Shown here one piece after another: positions 8,540 through 16,432 of a stretch of DNA of 32,249 nt. Source of the DNA: JAWKRB01 sp041389885 (GTDB taxonomy: Bacteria; Myxococcota_A; Polyangia; Polyangiales; Ga0077539); the NCBI GenBank assembly GCA_041389885.1, contig JAWKRB010000052.1, positions 1 to 32,249 of the forward strand, given 5' to 3'. The notes beneath the pieces are model-generated. The model ran no database searches. It was not told the DNA's origin and saw only the letters and a list, made by a program, of their open reading frames with translations. Within the stretch, counting starts at the first letter, position 1, and each line of letters opens with the position of its first letter. A program made the position numbers and the translations under genes.

Positions 8540-8629
8540 TGGTCGATCCCCGCTGGCGCGGGGGAGCTTCGAGGTCCGCCGCTGCCGCGAGGATCCAGTA
8601 GGGTCCATCCCCGCTCACGCGGGGGATCG
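8540..8629. CRISPR. Two-repeat, one-spacer mini-array with type I-E-like repeats
   Basis: Two 29-bp units at 8540-8568 and 8601-8629 match at 23 of 29 positions and start exactly 61 bp apart, the type I-E repeat-plus-spacer period (29 + 32). Both carry the ATCCCCGC...GCGGGG hairpin. The first contains ATCCCCGCTGGCGCGGGG, identical over 18 nt to the core of the E. coli K-12 type I-E repeat as I remember it. The spacer is 8569-8600. Read on the minus strand the repeats have the usual I-E orientation (CCCCGC..GCGGGGAT). No AT-rich leader and no cas gene is in the window, so processing would depend on host Cas proteins. It begins 3 bp after the capsid stop. Alternative: a pair of unrelated terminator hairpins. 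Confidence 0.6.
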
Positions 8630-8632
8630 GGA

Positions 8633-9784
8633 TCAGGTGGCGATCCTGTTGTTGTGCAGGATGCGCACGACACCAGGACGCGTGCGCCCCGGCATCCGGT
8701 TGTAGCGGTGCGACACGTGGAGGATCTCCGTCGCGCTGATGGTCGCCTTTCTCAGGGGGTCCCTGAAATCCTCCGCGTTCGGGGGGTCGGTCCAGAAGAC
8801 GCACGCCCCGGTCTTCACCAGCGCCGTCGTGTACTCCGGCGAAACGCAGGTGTACACGTTGTCGTTGGTGTAGGTGCCCGAGGCGAAGGCCACGGTGAGC
8901 CCGGAGGTGCCGAGCTCGACCTCGGCGGCGGTGAGCACCGCGGTGGCCTCCCAGGTGGTGCCGCCGTTGATCGACCAGCGGAAGTCCGCGACGCCGCGGA
9001 CGCCCGTGGTGGTGATCTCGATGCGCAGGTTGATGTCGCCGTAGGCGTAGCCGCTCACCGTGATCGTGGGCGGCGCGGTGCCCGCGGAGGTGATCGCGAA
9101 CGCCACGGGCGAGCGGTCCGACACGTAGAACGGGGGGAGCCCGTCGAACTCCACGACGCCGGTGTCGTTGTTCTGCTTCATCACGCGCAGGAGCGGCTGG
9201 CCGTTGCCGTCCTTGAGCTTGAGGAGGTTCTTGAGCGTGACCGAGTGCCCGACGATCGCCGCGACGCCGTCCTGCTCGTCGCCCCAGCGCAGGCGCGCCT
9301 CGGTGACCAGGTCGCGGTCGAGGTACACGGGCGACGAGGAGGAGTGCACGTCGAGCACCATCTGCGTCGGCAGGCCGCTGGCGTTGAGCGCGTCCATCCC
9401 GGCCTTGTCGGCGCGTCGCGCGACCAGGGCGGTGAACTGCCGCGCGGACTCGCCGTAGGGGTCGGCGTAGCCCGCGAGACGGCGCGCCATGTCGGTGATG
9501 TTGAACGCGATGCCGGAGCGAACGACCGACGCCTGCTCCTCGGTCATCGAGAGCTGTTGCACGTCGATGGCGTCGCCATCGGCGTAGTCGCGCATCTCCC
9601 CGAGCGTGCCGAAGTACGGCACGTTCACGGGGCTGCCGGGGCGCGCGCCGCCGGGCAGGCCGGTCTCGACGCGCATGGCGCCGGTGGCGCCGAGCACGGA
9701 CATGCCGGGCAGCGCGCCGGCGACGGCTTCGAGCCAGAGCTCGGGGACGATGAGGTTGGACGAGGTGGTGTTGCCGATGGGCAT
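8633..9784 (-). CDS. Major capsid protein with inserted beta domain
   Basis: An intact 383-residue protein from ATG 9784 (MPIGNTTSSNLIVPELWLEA), chosen over an upstream in-frame start because a GGAG lies about 8 nt in front. The N-terminal two thirds have the look of an HK97-fold capsid: N-arm, then VNVPYFGTLGEMRDYADGDA, then the long helix region SARQFTALVARRADKAGMDA and GVAAIVGHSVTLKNLLKLKD. Residues about 226-310 are a beta-rich insert (TITVSGYAYGDINLRIEITT..RWSINGGTTWEAT), after which capsid-like sequence resumes (TTALVKTGACVFWTD). It follows the protease/scaffold gene as expected. The exact capsid subfamily is not certain. Confidence 0.8.
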   Translation of the reverse strand: MPIGNTTSSNLIVPELWLEAVAGALPGMSVLGATGAMRVETGLPGGARPGSPVNVPYFGTLGEMRDYADGDAIDVQQLSMTEEQASVVRSGIAFNITDMARRLAGYADPYGESARQFTALVARRADKAGMDALNASGLPTQMVLDVHSSSSPVYLDRDLVTEARLRWGDEQDGVAAIVGHSVTLKNLLKLKDGNGQPLLRVMKQNNDTGVVEFDGLPPFYVSDRSPVAFAITSAGTAPPTITVSGYAYGDINLRIEITTTGVRGVADFRWSINGGTTWEATAVLTAAEVELGTSGLTVAFASGTYTNDNVYTCVSPEYTTALVKTGACVFWTDPPNAEDFRDPLRKATISATEILHVSHRYNRMPGRTRPGVVRILHNNRIAT

Positions 9785-9928
9785 GGAGATCTCCGTGTGC
9801 GGTGCGGTGAGCGGACAGCGCGCGATCACCGCAGGCGAGAGACGTGTGGGGGCGGGGTGAGGGTTCGGGGCGGTTCAGGCGGTGAAACGGGCGAGCGCGG
9901 CGCGAAGTGCGCAGGTGCCGTCGAAGCC

Positions 9929-11429
9929 CTACGCCTCGTGAGCCGCCAGGAGCTGCTCGAAGGCGAGGGGGTTGGTGCGCAGGAGCCGGTCCTTCTCCAT
10001 GGCGCTGAGCTCGGCGTGGGGCTTCTCGGGCACGCCCGAGACCCCCGTCGGGAGCTTGCCCGGAGGGCTGCTGCGCGCCCTTCGGAAGCGAGCGCGGGGG
10101 ATCACCGGCGCGGCGTCGAGGAACGCCCGGAGCTCGGCGACGGGCTTGTCGCCGTAGAGCTTCTCCAGGGCCGGGGTGAGCTTGCCCTCGCGCTTGCCCG
10201 CGGAGAGCAGCTCGCGGCGCTCGGCGTCTTCGATGCGCCCCTCGGCCTCGGCCGCGCGCTTCTGGGCGGCGTCGAGCTCGGCGCGCCGTGGTAGGCGCGT
10301 TGAGCTTGCCGAGGGCGCTCGGGAGGTCGGACGCGCCGAGGGCGGTGAGCAGGGCGTCACGCTCGCGGCGGGCGGTCTGCACGGCGTGGAGGACGGTGGA
10401 CTCGTCGGCGTTGTCGGCGAGCCCGAGGAGGGCGAGGACAGACTTCATGGTGCGTGGCTCCGTGGTGGGGGCGGTGGCCCTCGCGGCGCTCATCACGAGC
10501 GGGCGCTGGCCGTGGGTGGCGGGGTACGAGACGAGGGCGACGGGCTTGATCCCGAGCACCCGGCGGGTGTCGGGGTCGTAGTCCACCGCGGGGGAGACGT
10601 AGCGGTACTCGGGCACCGTGGGCCTGCCGTCGGGGGCGCGGCCGGGCGTGATCGCGCGCAGCCCCACCTCGGTCCAGCGGATGCCCGTGGCGTAGAGCCC
10701 GTCGCCCACGCGGTGCTCGAGCGCGCCGATGTAGCCGGGCACGTCGCGCTTCTGCCCGGCCTCGCCGAAGGTGCCGTGGTCGAAGTCCATCGCCAGCTCC
10801 ACGCCATGGGCGGCGAAGCGACGCACGGCCTCGGCGGCGCCCTCTGCGTCGAGCATGAAGCGGCCCTTGGTGGTGTCGTTCCAGCCGTCGCGAAAGAGCC
10901 GCAGCTCGGTCGGCGGCTCATCGGGCAGAACGATCGCGTCGAGGGTGGCGGAGTGGTCCATGGCGGTGCCGAAGGGGAAGTTCGTGCGGGTCTCGCCGTC
11001 CCAGACCGCCAGCGCCTCGAAGCGCACGGGCATGGCGTCGATGCGACCGAGGGGCGACGCGAGGTCGGGCGCGAGGTAGGCCAGCGTCAGGTGCGGGTCG
11101 AGGCCGTGCGTGCGGTCGACGAAGCGGTAGTGCTCGGCCTCGATGCAGTTGCGCAGCTCCCCGAGCGCGGGCGCGTCGACCGTCAGGTGGAACGCATCGG
11201 GCTCACCGGAGCGGCCTGCGAAGCGGCCGACGCCGGAGAGTTGGGCGTCGACGGGCGCGCTACGCGCGGCGAGGCTGGCGAGCGTGCCGAGGAGGTCTGG
11301 CGGCGCGGACGTGAGCACGCAGAGCGTGACGTGCAGCTCGCTCGCGGGGAGCGCGCCGGGCACGGACGACGGCAGGGCCACGCGCAAGGCGAGGGCGGCG
11401 GTGAGCGGAAGGACAACGGCAATGGGCAT
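9929..11429 (-). CDS. Head maturation protease (Mu I-like) fused to an N-terminal 2H phosphoesterase-like domain, one frameshift
   Basis: Residues about 1-165 contain two HxT motifs, LHVTLCV and DPHLTLAYL, spaced as in the 2H phosphoesterase (2'-5' RNA ligase-like) fold. Residues about 175-330 resemble the Mu I-type head protease: GRFMLDAEGAAEAVRRFAAH, VELAMDFDHGTF, RDVPGYIGAL and PEYRYVSPAVDYDPDTRRVL. The rest is a helical, charged scaffold-like tail (LDAAQKRAAEAEGRIEDAER..LRTNPLAFEQLLAAHEA) lying one frame away. A single extra base near 10287 in GCGCGCCGAGCTC explains the shift, giving about 500 aa. The protease would cleave scaffold and capsid N-arms during head maturation. It lies between the F-like head protein and the capsid, as in Mu-like phages. 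Confidence 0.75.
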
Positions 11430-11432
11430 GGC

Positions 11433-12080
11433 TCAGTCCTCGACGGATATCTCGGTGACACCGTCGGCCACGGGTGCAAGGCCGAAGCCTTCGTCGGCCA
11501 CGGCGGCGGTGACGGGCGGCCTCACCGAGCGCCCGCCCACCGCGGCGAGCTCGTCGGCGGTGAGCGGGAGCACCGTGCTTCGGCAGCGGTGGTGTAGCGG
11601 TGGCCAGTGCGTCACCCACCAGAGATCGGACGCCTCCAACGTGGTCCCATGGCACGAGACGCACGGCGCCGAGGTACGGTTGTCGAGCACCGCCGTGAAC
11701 CGCCAGTACGGGCGCGCCTCGGTGTCCGCGGCCATGCGCTGGTAGCGCAGTGAGTTGAACGAACTCTGCACGTTGGTGCGGAAGATGGTCTGCAGCAGTG
11801 GGCTCGCGGCGTCGCCCCACCGCCCCTGCAGGTAGTCGTCAAGGAACGCCTGGATCTCGCCGTAGGGGATCCCGTCAGCCTCGGCCTGGAGGATCACATC
11901 GAGCACGTCGTCGATGACCCCGCCGACGGCGAGTTCTTCAGCACGCGCGGCCTGCTCCGCAGCGTCGCGCTCGGCCTTCTCTCTCAGCGCCGCTGCTGCC
12001 GGGTCCCGCGAGGCCTCGTCCCACGCGTCACGGACACCAGAGGGGGCGGGCGGCGCGGCGAGGCCGCCGTCAGCGGCCAT
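11433..12080 (-). CDS. Mu F-like minor head / head morphogenesis protein
   Basis: An intact 215-residue protein starting MAADGGLAAPPAPSGVRDAW, overlapping the portal stop by 11 bp. It carries the gpF/SPP1 gp7 signature: LLQTIFRTNVQSSFNSLRYQ, then RPYWRFTAVLDNRTSAPCVS, a CHG in place of the usual loop, and the closing PPLHHRCRSTVLPLT motif. Paired Cys residues (CVSC and HRC) with the nearby His could bind a metal. The family is part of the initial head assembly complex at the portal vertex. The location between portal and protease is the Mu-type order. The N-terminal 70 residues are charged and helical. Confidence 0.8.
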   Translation of the reverse strand: MAADGGLAAPPAPSGVRDAWDEASRDPAAAALREKAERDAAEQAARAEELAVGGVIDDVLDVILQAEADGIPYGEIQAFLDDYLQGRWGDAASPLLQTIFRTNVQSSFNSLRYQRMAADTEARPYWRFTAVLDNRTSAPCVSCHGTTLEASDLWWVTHWPPLHHRCRSTVLPLTADELAAVGGRSVRPPVTAAVADEGFGLAPVADGVTEISVED

Positions 12081-13546
12081 CGCCCGGCCTCGCGCTGTGC
12101 GCGCCCGCGGCCGCAGCGCTCAACACGGTCTGCTGCACGAGCCTGCGAAACGCCGGGCTCTTCGCCCCGCGCAGCTTCTCCAGCCGCGCACGCAGATCCG
12201 CGGTGGTCTTCGCCTCGCCCACCGCCTGGCGTACCTGCCCGACGATGCCCTGCGCGAGCGCCTCGGGCGCGGCTTCGCATGCGGCGGTGTGCAGCTTGTC
12301 GACCCACGCCTGCCCCGCGAGCGCGCGACGCTCGGCAGGGAGCGTGGGCGTCGCGGCAGAGAGCGCGGCGGGTGCCGTCGTCGTCGCGAGCAGCGGGATC
12401 TCTGCGGCCTCGGCGAACTTTCTCCAGTCCACCGGCGCGCCCTGGTCTGCGACGGCCACGGCGACGCGGGTGCGTGCCTCGAGCACCTCCGAGTCTTGCT
12501 TCTTGTCGGTCGGCGGGGAGAGGTCCCACGCGGGCCACGGAGCGACCTCGGCGTTGCCGAAGTTGAACACCGCCCACGGGACCAGCACCTGCGCGCGCAG
12601 GGTGCCCGCGAGCGAAGAGGCCAGCGCCCGCAGCACCGAGCGCGACACGGTCTCGTGCACCGAGGTCGCGCTGTAGCTCCCGCCCTTCACCTCGGTGGTG
12701 AGGTTCTGCCCCAGCATCGAGACGGTCGTGGCGTCGTCGGCAGCGTCGATCAGCCGATCGAAGACGTCGACCGTGGACGAGGCGACGGAGAGCTGTTCGA
12801 GGTCCCAGCCGGGCGGGAGCGCAAGCGCCGCATCGCCGCCCACGCCCATGAGGTCGTTGGCGATCTGCCGACGGTCCGCGTCGGTGCCGTCTTCGGTCGT
12901 CGCGACCCGAGGCCCGGAGCCTGCTCGGAGTCTTGCCCCGATCGCCCAGGGCGTAGCGCTTCGCGCGCCACCACCGGGCGATGGACTTCCACGCGCCGTG
13001 CTTCCACGGCTCGTTCTCGGCCTGCGGCGTGAAGAGCACCCAGGTCCCGTCGCCGGGCGTGATGGGGATCTCGCTGCCATCGAAGAGCCGCACCTTCCAC
13101 GTGCCGGCGTACGGATCCCAGCGCAGCGCGCGGGGGTGCCAGACCGTCGAGGCGCGGGACCACGCGGCCTCGCTCCTCCACCCACGAGATCCGCGCGAGC
13201 CCACGCCGAGGACCGCGCCCACGCCGAAACCTGGGTCCAGGAGGGTCTCGTCGGAGAACGCGCTCCACCAGTCCTCTTCGACCTCGATGGCGCGACGCGC
13301 GCGACGACGCAGCCGCCCGACGCCGTCTTCGAAGGTGAGCGGGAGGCCGAAGAGCCCGCCGAGTTGCAGCCGCGCGGCCTTCACGCGGTCGTCGGCCTGG
13401 ATCGCGTCGCAGAGCTCGGCCGCCCAGCGCAGGTTGCCGCCGTCGGCGGTGACCTCGGCCTGGCGGATGAGGTCGAGCGTCCAGCCGTCGGAGGGGAAGG
13501 CCCGGGCGCTCGGTGCGCGGTGGTCGATGGTGGGAGGGTGGCGCAT
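12070..13546 (-). CDS. Portal protein, DUF935 / Mu gp29-like, one frameshift
   Basis: The start is ATG 13546 (MRHPPTIDHRAPSARAFPSD), overlapping the terminase stop as TGATG. The first frame runs to about 12920 with DGWTLDLIRQAEVTADGGNL, GRLRRRARRAIEVEEDWWSA and a WVLFTPQAENEPWKHGAWKS segment. The DUF935-typical part then continues in the next frame: ANDLMGVGGDAALALPPGWD, MLGQNLTTEVKGGSYSATS, VLVPWAVFNFGNAEVAPWPA, ending at 12070. One single-base change near 12900-12920 therefore splits the gene (about 490 aa when joined). The portal forms the dodecameric DNA channel at one capsid vertex and docks the terminase. Its neighbours (TerL before, F-like protein after) fit. Confidence 0.85.
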
Positions 13547-14931
13547 CAGCGTCGTGTCGAGGGGACCCGCGCGGTCCGCCCAGGAGCGGGTGCGTCGAGC
13601 ATCAGGTGCGTCAGGAGCCACACCATCGCGTCCATGCGGTCGGGGCTCTTCTCTCCCGGCACCCAGGTCGAGGCCTGGTCTTCGAGCCTCGCGTGCACGC
13701 CCACGTGGTGAGCGCGCGACTGCTCGAAGAGCGCGGCGATGGGCTCGGCGCGGGTGTGCTTACCGCGGCTCGCAGACACCGCGCGGAACACCACGCGAGG
13801 CGAGGCCCGCCGCTTCTCGCGAAAGAGCTTCTCGGCGGCGGTGGTGACCACGTGGCCCACCATCGCGCCGCCGTTGTTCACCTCGCCGACGATGCAGTCG
13901 GCCTCGAGCTCGTCGTGCAAGAGCACCGCGCGCTCGCCCCACTCGCCGGGGGAGAAGCGCCCCGAGGCGTCGCGGAGGATGTAGCCCTCGCGGTTCTCGC
14001 CGACGCCGCCGGCGACGATGCCGGTCTCGGCCGCGTCGTCCGCGTCGGGGTCGGCGTCAGGGTCCGCGGCCTGGGGGTCGATCGCGACGGCGACCCGCGC
14101 GAGGTCCGGCGCCTCGGTGACGCGCGTGGTCTCGAAGAGCTTGAGGGTCCAGAGCGCGCCTGGGGTGTCTTCGAGGAGCTGCGCGTACAGCTCTTGCCGC
14201 CCGAGACGGGTGCCCTCGTAGCGCTTGAGCAGCCGCGCGAGGAAGGGCTTGGCGAGGTTCGCGGCGTTGTCGTAGGTCGAGCCCCCGGTGATGCGTACCG
14301 TGGGGTCCTTCAGCAGTTCCTTCAGCACCGGCGTGGGCCGGGGCGTAGTCGTGATGATCCCGCGGGGCTCGCCAAGGCGGAACCCGAACTGCGCCATGTC
14401 CCAGGTGTCGCGGAGGTACTTCCACGCCGCGAGCTCGTCGCACCAGATCGTGTCGTGCTGGGGCCCTCGAAGGCGCTCGGGCTCGTCGGCGCTGAACGTC
14501 GTGGCGACGGCGCCGTTTTTCCAGGTGAGCCGCCGCTTCGAGGGCTCGTACTCCGGCATGTCCCACGGCGGGGAGTTCTTCAGGATCGAGCCGGGCCCGG
14601 TCTCGACCATCACGTCGCGCACGTCGGCGGTGGTGGGGCCGATCAGCGCGATGGCGCGCGCGCCCTCGGCGACGCGCTGCCGGACGAACTCGGCGCCGGT
14701 GCGGGTCTTGCCGAAGCCGCGACCCGCGAGCACGAGCCACCAGAGCCAGTCGCCCTCGGGGGGGAGCTGCGCGTCGCGCGCCCAGATCCGCCAGTCGTAG
14801 ACCAGCGCGAGGGCGGTCTCAGGCGGGAGGCTCTGGATCAGCCTCGCCCGGTCCGTCGGCGCCAGGCTCTTGAGCAAGGCGCGCAACTGCCGCGGCGAGG
14901 GCTGCGTGTGCGTCAGGGAGAGGTTGTCCAC
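13546..14931 (-). CDS. terL: Terminase large subunit (packaging ATPase/nuclease)
   Basis: An intact 461-residue protein. The ATPase domain has Walker A LAGRGFGKTRTG (about residues 68-79) and Walker B TIWCDELAAW with acidic residues near 166-167. The motif ITTTPRPTPVL (about 184-194) is the usual coupling segment. The nuclease domain has the acidic triad region: AIDPQA (Asp about 286), GEVNNGG (Glu about 351) and DRMDAMVWLL (Asp about 432 and 435). A short acidic repeat (DPDADPDADD) follows the first nuclease Asp. The N-terminus (ALALVYDWRIWARDAQLPPE) is typical of this terminase group. The GTG start at 14931 overlaps the small subunit by 113 bp. TerL translocates DNA through the portal and cuts concatemers. 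Confidence 0.95.
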   Translation of the reverse strand: MDNLSLTHTQPSPRQLRALLKSLAPTDRARLIQSLPPETALALVYDWRIWARDAQLPPEGDWLWWLVLAGRGFGKTRTGAEFVRQRVAEGARAIALIGPTTADVRDVMVETGPGSILKNSPPWDMPEYEPSKRRLTWKNGAVATTFSADEPERLRGPQHDTIWCDELAAWKYLRDTWDMAQFGFRLGEPRGIITTTPRPTPVLKELLKDPTVRITGGSTYDNAANLAKPFLARLLKRYEGTRLGRQELYAQLLEDTPGALWTLKLFETTRVTEAPDLARVAVAIDPQAADPDADPDADDAAETGIVAGGVGENREGYILRDASGRFSPGEWGERAVLLHDELEADCIVGEVNNGGAMVGHVVTTAAEKLFREKRRASPRVVFRAVSASRGKHTRAEPIAALFEQSRAHHVGVHARLEDQASTWVPGEKSPDRMDAMVWLLTHLMLDAPAPGRTARVPSTRR

Positions 14932-15340
14932 CGCTGGTGAGGTCCACGGTGACGGGCGCCGCGACCCCGCCGAGCTTCGCGAAGGCTCCGAGCGCGGTGC
15001 TCAGCGCCCGCACACCCGAGGCGAGCCGATCGGTCCTTGTCTCGGTAAGCAGCTGGTCGTCGAGGCGCTTCACCGCGCGCAGGAGCGCGCGCTTCGCGGG
15101 AGCGACGGCGTCGCGCAGCTCTTCGCGCAGAGCTGCAACGATCAGCTCTTCGCCGCGCTCGTGCGCCCCGGCGAGCACGCGGCACACGGCCATTCGCGAG
15201 GCATGCACGCCGTGCTCGGTGTTCAGCCACGCGGCGATGCCGACGTAGGTGAACGGCTTGCCGGTGACCGGGTCGGTCTCGCGAGAGCGCGCGACGATGG
15301 CCGCGTGGAGCTCGGCGGGGATGGTGCGAGAGAGGCGCAT
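14819..15340 (-). CDS. Terminase small subunit-like protein
   Basis: The start is ATG 15340 (MRLSRTIPAELHAAIVARSR), preferred over a GTG at 15382 that would lie inside a large hairpin. The 173-aa product has a helix-turn-helix-like N-terminus (TYVGIAAWLNTEHGVHASRM), a long helix (EELRDAVAPAKRALLRAVKR) and an acidic, Pro-rich end (GPGEADPEPPA). Immediate position before TerL and the DNA-binding N-terminus fit the small terminase, which recognises the packaging site. The last 113 bp also code for the TerL N-terminus in another frame, and both readings look protein-like, so either the overlap is real or an indel has lengthened this frame. Confidence 0.65.
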   Translation of the reverse strand: MRLSRTIPAELHAAIVARSRETDPVTGKPFTYVGIAAWLNTEHGVHASRMAVCRVLAGAHERGEELIVAALREELRDAVAPAKRALLRAVKRLDDQLLTETRTDRLASGVRALSTALGAFAKLGGVAAPVTVDLTSGGQPLPDAHAALAAAVARLAQEPGADGPGEADPEPPA

Positions 15341-15370
15341 CGTAGTCGGGCGGGTCGCGCAGACGACTGC

Positions 15371-15423
15371 CCTGCGCTGCACCTGGGGTGATGGGGGAGG
15401 GGCCTCCCCAGGTGCAGCGCAGG
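15371..15423. repeat. Perfect 18-bp inverted repeat (strong hairpin) before the terminase genes
   Basis: CCTGCGCTGCACCTGGGG at 15371-15388 is matched by its exact reverse complement at 15406-15423, with a 17-base loop that can itself pair (GGGGAGG / CCTCCCC). No T-run follows on either strand, so a simple intrinsic terminator is not clear. It sits 31 bp upstream of the small terminase start and 9 bp after the stop of the preceding gene, at the border between the small-gene block and the late genes. Possible roles are a terminator or attenuator, a late-gene control element, or a packaging recognition site. Confidence 0.7.
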
Positions 15424-15431
15424 ATGGTCGG

Positions 15432-15725
15432 TCAGGCAGCGGCGATCATGTCGTCGGTGGGTCGGGGCCAGAGCACGTGCCACGCCTCGCGCGTCGCACC
15501 GCTGCCGATGGGGACCGGCAGCTTCACCACACGCAGGGCGTCGGGGCGGTGCTGCGCGCCTCGGAGTCGGTCGATCACGCGCTCGGCCTGCCGTCGGCAG
15601 ACTCCGAGGCGGGCGGCCAGCGCACGCGCGCCGAGCGCCTCGTACCCCTGCGCCACGTCGGCGAGCGGTTGACGCAACTCTGCCACCCACAACCGACCCT
15701 GGATGTCGCAATGGTCGGGGGTCAA
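15432..15725 (-). CDS. Small HTH-like protein before the late genes (97 aa)
   Basis: The start is a TTG at 15725 whose bases overlap the preceding stop (TTGA), with GAGGGT just upstream as ribosome site; no ATG or GTG gives a better fit. The 97-residue protein includes LGARALAARLGVCRRQAERV, a likely helix-turn-helix, followed by KLPVPIGSGATREAWHVLWP, resembling the wing or effector part of small phage regulators. It is the last gene before the large hairpin and terminase genes, so a regulatory role at the early/late border is reasonable. No named family is recognised. Confidence 0.55.
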   Translation of the reverse strand: MTPDHCDIQGRLWVAELRQPLADVAQGYEALGARALAARLGVCRRQAERVIDRLRGAQHRPDALRVVKLPVPIGSGATREAWHVLWPRPTDDMIAAA

Positions 15726-16432
15726 GGGACCCTCAAAGAATTTTCGCCGAAGGGTGAGCCCATGACGGAGAAGTACGGGAAGCGCGTCGGCTGCACCCGA
15801 CGGCGCCGACGGCAGATGGGCACTCGGCGCACACGATCGCCCGCGCACGCGGGCCTTCCGACGCGCGGCTTTGGTGTGGTGCTTTGCGTCCCCGTCGATC
15901 GCCACGCCACGAGCGCCGAGGCCAGCATGGGCCGCCCCCACTCCACGAGCTGCGATACGCGCCGCTCTTCCATCACCCGGCGCAGGGTGAGCAGGTCGCG
16001 GAGATTCGCGGTGCTCTCGGTGAGCACCCGGCCCGATGTGTTCATCGCGGTGGTGTGCGCGCGCTCGGCCTCCTCTCGCTGCGCCGTCGCGCGGTCGACG
16101 GCGTCGCGCAGGGCGACGGGGCCCACCTCGCGGGCGAGCAAGCCGCACACCTCGCGCACGGTGGGGCGGGCGTCGCCGCGGTCGGCGAGCCACTCCAGCA
16201 CCCGGCGGTCTGCGAGAGGCACGCGCTGCAGCCGCTCCCACGCCACCCGTGCCCGAGCCGCGTCACCGCTCTGGTGCATCCGATCCACCCACGCCTGGGG
16301 GTCGCCGCCGGAGGTCTGCCCGTCGCGAGGCTCGGCGGGGAGGGCCCGCAGTCCACCGGCCGCAGCGAGGCGGGCGAGGGGCGCGAGGGCCTCCATCGCG
16401 GAGTGCAGGTCGGTGACGGCGATGTCGCTCAC
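15722..16432 (-). CDS. Hypothetical protein of the early/middle operon (236 aa)
   Basis: A GTG at 16432 overlaps the preceding stop as GTGA. The 236-residue product begins VSDIAVTDLHSAMEALAPLA and is helical, with QAWVDRMHQSGDAARARVAW, VREVCGLLAREVGPVALRDA and a basic segment CRRRRRVQPTR near the C-terminus, ending FGENSLRVP. The basic C-terminal region and charged helices suggest nucleic-acid binding, and genes here in other phages are often late regulators or antiterminators, but no diagnostic motif is visible. Function unknown. Confidence 0.55.
   Translation of the reverse strand: MSDIAVTDLHSAMEALAPLARLAAAGGLRALPAEPRDGQTSGGDPQAWVDRMHQSGDAARARVAWERLQRVPLADRRVLEWLADRGDARPTVREVCGLLAREVGPVALRDAVDRATAQREEAERAHTTAMNTSGRVLTESTANLRDLLTLRRVMEERRVSQLVEWGRPMLASALVAWRSTGTQSTTPKPRVGRPACAGDRVRRVPICRRRRRVQPTRFPYFSVMGSPFGENSLRVP

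Noticed and set aside
8540..8629. The repeats as a pair of transcription terminators after the capsid gene
   Set aside because: Possible, since each forms a GC hairpin, but there is no T-tract and the exact 61-bp period plus the I-E core sequence favour CRISPR. Kept as the main alternative.
8534..10294. 586-codon plus-strand frame opposite the capsid gene
   Set aside because: Antisense shadow of capsid and protease. Its start (SIPAGAGE, HPRSRGG) is the known false translation of type I-E repeats, which instead supports the CRISPR call.
7869..11429. Single 1186-codon minus-strand protein
   Set aside because: Only the first about 380 codons look like protein; after the indel near 10287 it reads the capsid and neighbouring genes in a wrong frame as Arg/His-rich sequence.
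10176..11597. 473-codon plus-strand frame
   Set aside because: Gly/Val/Glu-rich shadow opposite the protease gene; no motif and no ribosome site.
13546..13621. Upstream extension of the portal start
   Set aside because: The extra residues are antisense-like and overlap the TerL C-terminus; ATG 13546 with TGATG coupling is better.
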